Assembly: GCA_929200335.1 (NCBI GenBank)
Contig: CAKMZG010000018.1
Span: 1-18,500 of the forward strand
Reading direction: 5' to 3'
DNA length: 18,500 bases
Origin: an uncultured Alphaproteobacteria bacterium
GTDB taxonomy: Bacteria; Pseudomonadota; Alphaproteobacteria; Rhizobiales; Rhizobiaceae
This document shows positions 1-5,937 of the stretch, one piece after another. Within the stretch, counting starts at the first letter, position 1. Each line of letters opens with the position of its first letter. A program made the translations under genes and the position numbers. The notes beneath the pieces are model-generated. The model did not search any database. It had not been told where the DNA came from and saw nothing but the letters and a program-made list of their open reading frames with translations.

Positions 1-416
1 GCGCTAGCCCCGCCAACATAGCGATAAAGTGGCAGACCACATGATTCAGCAGCCGCTTGAGCAATCGCAAGGGATACGCCCAAAATTGCATTTGCGCCAA
101 GACGACTTTTGTTTTCTGTGCCATCAAGTTCACAAAGAATACCATCCAATTTTAATTGGTCTTCAGCATCCATGCCGCCAATGGTATCAAAAATTTCGCC
201 ATTGATGTTTTCAATTGCATTTTGAACGCCTTTACCAAGGTAACGGGATTTATCGCCATCACGCAACTCAACAGCCTCATAAGCGCCCGTTGAAGCGCCG
301 GAAGGCACAGCAGCACGCCCCAATGCACCATCTTCTAAAAGAACATCAACTTCCACTGTAGGATTACCACGGCTGTCTAAAATTTCTCGGGCTAAAATAT
401 CAACAATTGCACTCAT
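1..416 (-). CDS. eno: Enolase, N-terminal part (cut by window edge)
   Basis: Enolase converts 2-phosphoglycerate to phosphoenolpyruvate in glycolysis in the cytoplasm. The reverse strand from the ATG at 416 reads MSAIVDILAREILDSRGNPT, followed by VEVDV, the flexible active-site loop motif PSGASTGAYEAVELRDGD, and further on ENKSRLGANAILGVSLA. These are hallmark enolase N-terminal segments. About 138 codons are present of the roughly 425 usual for the family, and the frame is open to base 1, so the gene continues outside the window. A GGAAAG ribosome binding site lies about 8 bases before the start. It follows kdsA on the same strand with a 50-base gap that contains a hairpin, so the two may be co-transcribed. 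Identity is very secure; only the C-terminal part is unseen. Confidence 0.97.
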   Translation of the reverse strand, partial: MSAIVDILAREILDSRGNPTVEVDVLLEDGALGRAAVPSGASTGAYEAVELRDGDKSRYLGKGVQNAIENINGEIFDTIGGMDAEDQLKLDGILCELDGTENKSRLGANAILGVSLAIAQAAAESCGLPLYRYVGGAS

Positions 417-444
417 TTTTAATCTTTCCGGTTAAGTGATTTAG

Positions 445-464
445 AAACTCTTATAAAAGAGTTT
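445..464 (-). other. Perfect inverted repeat between kdsA and eno
   Basis: AAACTCTT (445-452) and AAGAGTTT (457-464) form a perfect 8-base-pair stem with a 4-base loop. In the minus-strand transcript it begins two bases after the kdsA stop codon. It is not followed by a run of U, and is A/U-rich, so it is not a canonical intrinsic terminator. It could be an mRNA 3'-end stabiliser, a weak attenuator before eno, or chance. Confidence 0.4.
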
Positions 465-466
465 TG

Positions 467-1303
467 TTACAGTTTTTTAGAGATGGCATCATAAGCCATC
501 AAAGTTTCTAATAAGCCTTCCATCTCATCAATTGGCACCATATTAGGGCCATCTGATGGGGCGTTATCGGGGTCTTCGTGGGTTTCAATAAAGAGACCAG
601 CAACGCCAACAGCAACAGCGGCGCGCGATAATGTAGCAACAAATTCACGCTGACCACCTGATGAGCCGCCTTGGCCACCCGGTTGTTGCACCGAATGGGT
701 TGCATCAAAAATTACAGGTGCGCCCATATCTGCCATAATCGGCAGAGAACGCATATCAGAGACAAGCGTATTATAGCCAAATGATGCGCCGCGCTCAGTC
801 AACATTACATTTGAATTACCGCTTTCAACCACCTTATCTAAGACATTCTTCATGTCCCATGGTGCTAAAAACTGGCCTTTTTTGACATTGATTACCTTAC
901 CAGTATTTGCGGCTGCAATCAGTAGATCAGTTTGACGACATAAAAAAGCTGGAATTTGCAAGATATCAACATAGGGAGCAATTTCTGCAATTTGTTCTTC
1001 TGTATGAACATCAGTAATCACAGGCACATTGTAATGCTCACGCAAATCGGCAAAAATCTCTTTTGATTTATCTAAACCAAGACCACGTTGACCTTTTAAG
1101 CTGGTGCGATTGGCTTTGTCATACGATGATTTATATACCAAACCAAGTCCAAGCTTTTGGCAGATTTCTTTTAAGCGGCCAGCGATATCGAAGGCATGAT
1201 CACGGCTTTCTAACTGGCAAGGTCCTGCTATTAATGAAAATGGTGCACTATTTGAAAAGACAACTTTTGGTTCTCCATCCAAGGTTACAGTAGCGTTTGT
1301 CAT
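467..1303 (-). CDS. kdsA: 3-deoxy-8-phosphooctulonate (KDO-8-P) synthase
   Basis: It condenses phosphoenolpyruvate with arabinose 5-phosphate to KDO 8-phosphate, the precursor of KDO in the lipopolysaccharide inner core, so the host has a Gram-negative outer membrane. The protein is 278 residues, normal for the family. Visible motifs in order are IAGPCQLES (25-33), KSSYDKANRTS, VITDVHT, DILQIPAFLCRQTDLL, KKGQFLAPWDMKN, TERGASFGYNTLVSDMRS, FDATHSVQQPGG and the C-terminal FIETHEDPDNAPSDGPN. Cys29 stands where the metal-independent E. coli enzyme has Asn, so this should be the metal-dependent class (inferred from family knowledge). An AGGA ribosome binding site sits 6 bases upstream and overlaps the TAG stop of the preceding VOC gene, giving very tight coupling. 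Very likely translated from the same mRNA as its upstream neighbour. Confidence 0.97.
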   Translation of the reverse strand: MTNATVTLDGEPKVVFSNSAPFSLIAGPCQLESRDHAFDIAGRLKEICQKLGLGLVYKSSYDKANRTSLKGQRGLGLDKSKEIFADLREHYNVPVITDVHTEEQIAEIAPYVDILQIPAFLCRQTDLLIAAANTGKVINVKKGQFLAPWDMKNVLDKVVESGNSNVMLTERGASFGYNTLVSDMRSLPIMADMGAPVIFDATHSVQQPGGQGGSSGGQREFVATLSRAAVAVGVAGLFIETHEDPDNAPSDGPNMVPIDEMEGLLETLMAYDAISKKL

Positions 1304-1310
1304 AATTTTC

Positions 1311-2216
1311 CTATTTTTTAGTTACATCAGTAAATGAAAGAACAAAGCCCTGTCCCTCACAGGGTGGAATAATAAGCTTTGTAACAGATGTAGTTTCAAT
1401 GCGCTTGTAATCATTCCCATTTTGTTTGGCAAGCCTGAGAAGAACATCTAAGCCATTTACTGCAATTTCAACACAATAGGCTTTTAGTTCATTGCCTTGA
1501 GGTGCTGCATATCCATAATGGGCTTCAAATGCTTGTGGGGTTAAAACAGCCAATTGAGCATTTCCCAATTGATATTGAAATTCTGTTTCATCAGCTAAAA
1601 CACCGCAGATCTCATTTAAATAAGCCTCATGTTCAATTGGATTGTCGGCAATTAATGTAATCCCCGTTACACCCATTGCTTTATTGGGGTGTTTGGAAAT
1701 TGGTGCATCCTTTAGACTTGGCACATTGTAGCGCTCAAGAGTGAAGGCGCTAAATCGCTCATTAGCCTTATCAATTGCAAAAGCACCTTTGAAAGAATAG
1801 GTGCAATCATCACCATCTTTGGTTTTACCCGGACGTGAAAATTCAAACAAACGCTCATAGCCATAACTGGTTTTAACAAAATGATCATAATCGCGCTCGG
1901 CATCATTGGTTGAAAAGGCTATGATTGAAAACCCATCATCGCCCACCAATTCACGATATTGCTGATCTTGCCTTACAAAAGGAATGCCCTTGTCAAAGCT
2001 CGCTTGATAAACCTCATAATCTTTTATGGCCAAAGGCTCAAGATAAGTTTCATTATCAAACCAACTGCAAGCATTTTCGGTACAAAAAGGATGCAGGCCT
2101 ATGGGCGCTACTTGAAACCCCAATGCTTCATAGCGCTTGCGTGCAATATCCAAAGAGGCAACTGGCAAAACCAAATGGTCGATTGAGCGTCCTTTGAGTT
2201 CTGCCATAATTGTCAT
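1311..2216 (-). CDS. VOC / glyoxalase-like family protein
   Basis: A 301-residue soluble protein of the vicinal oxygen chelate (glyoxalase/bleomycin-resistance/dioxygenase) fold. The N-terminal signature IDHLVLPVASLDIARKRYEA (from about residue 12, His14 a likely metal ligand) and FQVAPIGLHPFCTENACSWF are typical of the glyoxalase-like group found beside kdsA and pyrG in many alphaproteobacteria. A second, weaker copy of the fold appears to start near residue 175 (MGVTGITLIADNPIEHEAYL), suggesting the usual paired beta-alpha-beta-beta-beta modules. The substrate is unknown. I chose the ATG at 2216 because GGAA lies 7 bases upstream; an in-frame ATG at 2207 is possible but lacks a ribosome binding site. 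Its stop codon is 7 bases before the kdsA start and overlaps the kdsA ribosome binding site, so the genes are probably co-translated. Confidence 0.85.
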   Translation of the reverse strand: MTIMAELKGRSIDHLVLPVASLDIARKRYEALGFQVAPIGLHPFCTENACSWFDNETYLEPLAIKDYEVYQASFDKGIPFVRQDQQYRELVGDDGFSIIAFSTNDAERDYDHFVKTSYGYERLFEFSRPGKTKDGDDCTYSFKGAFAIDKANERFSAFTLERYNVPSLKDAPISKHPNKAMGVTGITLIADNPIEHEAYLNEICGVLADETEFQYQLGNAQLAVLTPQAFEAHYGYAAPQGNELKAYCVEIAVNGLDVLLRLAKQNGNDYKRIETTSVTKLIIPPCEGQGFVLSFTDVTKK

Positions 2217-2237
2217 TCTGTTCCATTTGATTTTATA

Positions 2238-2570
2238 TTATATTGTCTCAAGTTGGCGGCAACGCAGATAAAAATACAGCGGTAAAGCAAGGGATAATCC
2301 TACAAAACAGCCAGCTGGCAATATCAACCACCATTGCTTAATAGTTTTCTGTTTAGCATCAAAGTAAGCCCAAACCCAAAATACGCCAATTGATATCATT
2401 ATATCAGCAGAGAATCCACCTGCCGCACCGTTTGCAAATAAGCCAACAATAAATTTTTGAATATCAATACCATTTTCCAATAAAAAATAGGTAAAAAAAA
2501 CCCAAGGAACTATGGTGCCAATAATGCATGCAATCATGTAAAATCGTTTTAGGTTCATTTTATCAGCCAT
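2238..2570 (-). CDS. Small membrane protein, DUF2834-like
   Basis: A 110-residue integral membrane protein with three predicted hydrophobic helices, at about residues 11-31, 55-71 and 80-101. The pattern FLLENGIDIQKFIVGLFAN, then GGFSADIMISIGVFWVWAY, then QWWLILPAGCFVGLSLALPL with the end YLRCRQ resembles the DUF2834 family, whose function is unknown. Cytoplasmic-membrane location is inferred. No clear ribosome binding site precedes the ATG at 2570; a second ATG at 2558 is an alternative start. It lies 21 bases before the VOC gene and 104 bases after pyrG, on the same strand, so it may have its own promoter in 2571-2674, though I see no convincing promoter there. It looks like an accessory insertion in the pyrG-kdsA-eno cluster. 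Confidence 0.75.
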   Translation of the reverse strand: MADKMNLKRFYMIACIIGTIVPWVFFTYFLLENGIDIQKFIVGLFANGAAGGFSADIMISIGVFWVWAYFDAKQKTIKQWWLILPAGCFVGLSLALPLYFYLRCRQLETI

Positions 2571-2674
2571 TAATCATCATTATACGAGAACACTACACCT
2601 TTTTTATAATCAATTACTATTAGTCTAATCAAAGAAAACTGAATAAGTAGTTCCAAGTTAAGCGTTTATCAAAT

Positions 2675-4254
2675 CTAAACCAATCTACTTTGTGTCAATG
2701 CCGCCTCAATAAACGATGAGAACAATGGGTGTGGCTCAAATGGGCGAGATTTTAACTCTGGGTGATATTGCACACCAATAAACCAAGGGTGATCATCGCG
2801 CTCTACCGTTTCAGGCAATACACCATCAGGAGAAAGCCCCGCGAAATTTAACCCACATTTTTCTAAACGTTGAACATAATCAATATTTACCTCATAGCGA
2901 TGGCGATGGCGCTCACTAATCGTAGTTGAATCATAGATCTCAGCAATTTTACTGCCTTCTTTTAAGCTAGCCTCATATGCACCAAGGCGCATAGTACCGC
3001 CCAAATCGCCATTATTCATGCGCTTTTCAAGTGCATTGCCTTTTAACCATTCGGTCATCAAACCTACAACAGGTTCTGTGGTCTCTCCAAATTCACTGCC
3101 ACTTGCATGCCAAGGCAAATTCCAAAGAATGGTATTTTATTCTCACGGGCATATTTTACCGCTGCAATCTTGCCCTCAGTGCCACGCTCACCAAATCCGC
3201 CAGGCACCAAAATACCATGGACATGTTCAAGATGTGCACCCACATTGTCATCTTTAAATTTATCCGATTCAATCCAATCAAGATTAACCTTAACCCCATT
3301 GGCAATGCCGCCGTGCGTCAGTGCTTCAATTAAAGATTTATAGGCATCTTTAAGAATGGTATATTTACCCACAATACCAATGGTAACCTCACCCTCTGGG
3401 TTATGGATTTTATGGGAAATTTCATCCCAAATTTCCATATTTGGTTCATCATTAACATCAATACCAAAGGATTCTAAGACTTGTTTATCAAGACCCTCTT
3501 TATGATAAGCCATCGGCACATCATAGATAGAACCTGCATCAAGGGCTTGAATAACTGCACCTTCGCGCATGTTGCAAAAGAGTTCTAATTTACGGCGTTC
3601 CGCTTCAGGAATCTCACGATCAGCGCGGATAAGCAAAATGTCGGGTTGAATCCCGATAGAGCGCAATTCTTTCACAGAGTGTTGTGTTGGTTTGGTTTTC
3701 AATTCACCTGCAGCTGCGATATAGGGCATCAAGGTTAAGTGTAAATAAATGCAATCACCGCGTGGCAATTGATTACCTAATTGGCGAATGCTTTCAAAGA
3801 ATGGCAAGGCTTCAATATCACCAACGGTACCACCAATTTCGCAAAGTACGAAGTCATAATCTTCATTGCCATCAAGCACGAATTCTTTAATTTGATCTGT
3901 TACATGAGGAATAACCTGCACTGTGCCGCCAAGATAATCACCGCGACGCTCTTTGGTGATAATATCTTGATAAATACGACCTGTGGTAATGTTATCTTGT
4001 TGATTAGCAGCACGCCCAGTAAAGCGCTCATAATGGCCTAAATCTAAATCAGTCTCAGCACCATCATCTGTTACGAAACACTCTCCATGTTGAATGGGTG
4101 ACATTGTACCTGGATCAACGTTGAGATAAGGGTCTAACTTTCTCAATCGAACTTTATAACCACGTGCTTGTAACAAAGCACCTAATGCTGCGGAGGCTAG
4201 CCCTTTACCAAGTGAGGATACCACGCCGCCTGTAATAAAAATATATCGCGCCAT
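2675..4254 (-). pseudogene. pyrG: CTP synthase, interrupted by an internal deletion/frameshift
   Basis: CTP synthase makes CTP from UTP with ATP and glutamine. The 5' part (ATG at 4254) starts MARYIFITGGVVSSLGKGLA and holds the complete synthetase domain, then the amidotransferase domain up to FFGICLGMQVAV, with catalytic Cys380. It then runs out of frame to a TAG at 3064-3066. The rest continues in another frame from about 3106 as ASGSEFGETTEPVVGLM and ends with GVQYHPELKSRP, carrying the catalytic His and Glu, at the stop 2675-2677. About 16 residues expected between GMQ and SEFG are missing. The span is 1580 bases; adding 49 gives 543 codons, that is 542 residues, the usual length. All else is intact, so this is either an assembly error or a recent lesion. 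The ATG at 4275 would add seven residues but lacks a ribosome binding site and homology. Confidence 0.93.
3095..3106 (-). other. Probable deletion junction in pyrG (collapsed direct repeat)
   Basis: The minus-strand 12-mer GCAAGTGGCAGT fits both halves of pyrG. Read in the upstream frame it gives the family-conserved ...QVAV that follows GICLGM. Read in the downstream frame it gives ASGS, which belongs immediately before EFGETTEP. The simplest reading is that the intact gene had this 12-mer twice, 49 bases apart, and one copy plus the intervening sequence is missing here. Confidence 0.75.
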
Positions 4255-4312
4255 GGGGTTATATCTTATCCTCATTATTTATGATTCGCACGGGTATTTT
4301 TCCTTATCCAAA

Positions 4313-4368
4313 GGTTATTCATATAAATATGATATCCATATAAGCATGGTATTCATGTAATTAAGTAT
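4313..4368. repeat. Degenerate short tandem repeat upstream of pyrG
   Basis: Three imperfect units of about 17-18 bases follow each other: GGTTATTCATATAAATAT (4313-4330), GATATCCATATAAGCAT (4331-4347) and GGTATTCATGTAATTAAG (4348-4365). The common core is G-TAT-CAT-TAA. It lies between the secG terminator and the pyrG start, where the pyrG promoter should be. It may be a regulatory array or simple AT-rich drift. No clear -35/-10 pair was found for pyrG. Confidence 0.35.
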
Positions 4369-4375
4369 GGTGCAT

Positions 4376-4406
4376 AAAAAAACGCCCCGTTTTGATTTGG
4401 GGCGTT
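4376..4406 (-). terminator. Rho-independent terminator after secG
   Basis: In the minus-strand transcript AACGCCCC (4406-4399) pairs perfectly with GGGGCGTT (4388-4381) across a 10-base loop, followed by TTTTT (4380-4376). This 8-base-pair GC-rich stem plus U-run begins about 30 bases after the secG stop. It should end secG transcription and leave pyrG needing its own promoter. A weaker T-run on the plus side gives limited bidirectional potential. Confidence 0.9.
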
Positions 4407-4436
4407 TTATAAAATCAATTACTCATTCTCAAAAAC

Positions 4437-4805
4437 CTAATTATTGGGAACACCATCATCAGGTTGTTTTTGAATTTGCTCTAAAATTGTTTTGCTTTTA
4501 GTGCCCTCACCCTCAGAGCCTGATGGAGCAACTGATTCTTCAGCAGCACGATCCAAAACACCGGAAGGAGAAGTATTTACTTTTGCAACGATTGATAGGC
4601 TAATGGTTGTCACAAAAAAAGCGACGGCCAAAATTGCAGTTGTGCGTGTTAGCGCATTTGCAGCACCGCGTGATGACATTAATCCACCGCCGCCGCCAGA
4701 ACCACCACCTATACCAAGTGCACCGCCTTCAGAGCGTTGCATCAGCACTAGGCCAATAAGCACTAAAACCACCATTAAATGAATAACAATCAGTACAGTT
4801 TCCAT
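4437..4805 (-). CDS. secG: Preprotein translocase subunit SecG
   Basis: SecG is the small auxiliary subunit of the SecYEG channel in the cytoplasmic membrane. The 122-residue protein has the family layout: a first membrane helix at about residues 3-22 (TVLIVIHLMVVLVLIGLVLM), the conserved QRSEGGALGIGGG with a glycine-rich loop at about 24-41, the SSRGAANALTRTTAILA segment, and a second helix at about 55-74. The C-terminal tail is hydrophilic and low-complexity, as in other alphaproteobacteria. An AGGAT ribosome binding site is 5-7 bases before the ATG at 4805. It lies 166 bases downstream of tpiA on the same strand, with a possible promoter of its own, and is followed by a strong terminator, so it is probably transcribed alone or with tpiA. 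Confidence 0.95.
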   Translation of the reverse strand: METVLIVIHLMVVLVLIGLVLMQRSEGGALGIGGGSGGGGGLMSSRGAANALTRTTAILAVAFFVTTISLSIVAKVNTSPSGVLDRAAEESVAPSGSEGEGTKSKTILEQIQKQPDDGVPNN

Positions 4806-4840
4806 TTTAAATCCTATGTGCAGACATTCCTTTTGCCCGA

Positions 4841-4869
4841 TATATAATGAACTAACGTTCTATATTCAA
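4841..4869 (-). promoter_or_regulatory. Candidate secG promoter
   Basis: On the minus strand TTGAAT (4869-4864), a 17-base spacer and TATATA (4846-4841) resemble a sigma-70 promoter, each box matching the consensus at four of six positions. The spacer carries a small dyad, GAAC (4849-4852) and GTTC (4857-4860). It ends about 35 bases before the secG start. The rest of the tpiA-secG gap (4870-4971) shows only an A/T-rich stretch with a nine-base homopolymer near 4932, without a hairpin. Confidence 0.35.
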
Positions 4870-4971
4870 AGGCAATGTCGCGTTTAATCCAACATTGTTT
4901 CTCTCATTGAAGTTCTTCTAGCCTCAATTTCAAAAAAAAACAACAATGCAAAACAAATAATTCGCTCTAAA

Positions 4972-5754
4972 TTAAATTAAAGAATTGTAAGCCTCGCAAA
5001 TTCCTAAAAAATCATCGGCCTTAAGGCTCGCGCCGCCCACAAGCGCACCATCAACATTTGCAACGCCCATAAGCTCAACCGCATTGCTTGGCTTAACAGA
5101 ACCGCCATAAAGCAGGCGCATTTTTGCACCCTCACCTTTAAAGCGTTCGATCAATTGCTCACGCATCATTTTATGCACTTCTTCAACATCACCAGCCGAT
5201 GGTACTAAGCCCGTGCCAATTGCCCAAACAGGCTCATAGGCCACCATCACATTTAAAGCTGTTGCGGCATTGAATAGAGAATCTTGCAGTTGAGCCTGAA
5301 CCACTTCTAGTGTCTTGCCTGTTTCGCGTTCTGCTTGGGTTTCGCCAACACAAACAATTGCAGTAAGACCAGCGCTCACAACAGCTTCAGCTTTTTGACG
5401 CACAACATCGCTTGTCTCACCATGATCAGCACGGCGCTCTGAGTGGCCTACAATGATATCTGTAGCGCCAACATCCTTCAATTGCATTACTGAAAGATCG
5501 CCTGTATGCGCACCACTCTCATTCCAATGGCAATCCTGCGCGCCAATTTTTATTCCGCCGTCGTTTTTATTTCCGTCGATCAAAAATTCAGAAGCAGGAT
5601 AAATCAGTGTAACGGGTAGGCATAAAAGCGTATCAACCTTGCCCTGCAAGCTCTCGCCATAGCCTTCTTGTATTTTTTGCACTTCACCTAATGAGGCTAG
5701 CGTTCCATTCATTTTCCAATTACCCGCCACGATTGGCTTAATACCAGGTGTCAT
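4972..5754 (-). CDS. tpiA: Triosephosphate isomerase
   Basis: It interconverts dihydroxyacetone phosphate and glyceraldehyde 3-phosphate in glycolysis and gluconeogenesis. The 260-residue TIM barrel has every key element: AGNWKMNG with Asn12 and Lys14, the catalytic His104 in VGHSERR, the catalytic Glu174 in AYEPVWAIGTG, the mobile loop that follows, and the phosphate-binding LLYGGSVKP and DGALVGGASL near the C-terminus. A GGGAATGG ribosome binding site precedes the ATG at 5754. The upstream gap of 183 bases is shared with the divergent ppiD gene. In many alphaproteobacteria tpiA, secG and pyrG are neighbours in this order, as here. Confidence 0.97.
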   Translation of the reverse strand: MTPGIKPIVAGNWKMNGTLASLGEVQKIQEGYGESLQGKVDTLLCLPVTLIYPASEFLIDGNKNDGGIKIGAQDCHWNESGAHTGDLSVMQLKDVGATDIIVGHSERRADHGETSDVVRQKAEAVVSAGLTAIVCVGETQAERETGKTLEVVQAQLQDSLFNAATALNVMVAYEPVWAIGTGLVPSAGDVEEVHKMMREQLIERFKGEGAKMRLLYGGSVKPSNAVELMGVANVDGALVGGASLKADDFLGICEAYNSLI

Positions 5755-5937
5755 TGTGTTCCATTCCCTATTTCAATTTAATTTGCATCAATTCGTAACC
5801 TGCGCCTTTCAATAAATCAACGATTTACTGAAGTTTTTATAGATAAGACTCGCCGCTCTCTTGAAGCTGTGGCCTAGATGGGCTATTGGCTAAAGTTACA
5901 CTTATTATGTCTATAAACATGGAGCAGGCAAACAACA
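5755..5937. promoter_or_regulatory. Divergent promoter region between tpiA and ppiD
   Basis: This 183-base gap must hold start sites for both divergent genes. For ppiD the best match I see is TTGAAG (5861-5866), a 17-base spacer and a poor -10 TATTGG (5884-5889); TATTAT at 5903-5908 is a better -10 but has no matching -35. For tpiA I found no clear pair. A GGAG at 5921-5924 with AGG at 5926-5928 serves as the ppiD ribosome binding site. Confidence 0.4.

Noticed and set aside
3064..3118. Programmed ribosomal frameshift in pyrG
   Set aside because: A frameshift would join the halves without loss, but about 16 conserved residues are absent. There is no slippery heptamer, and the family is not known to use frameshifting.
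3018..3343. Three overlapping plus-strand open frames across the pyrG region
   Set aside because: They lie antisense to conserved pyrG coding sequence, have low-complexity translations, no ribosome binding sites and no recognisable domains.
4492..4782. Plus-strand 96-codon frame rich in proline
   Set aside because: It is the antisense shadow of secG; the proline run mirrors the glycine-rich loop of SecG.
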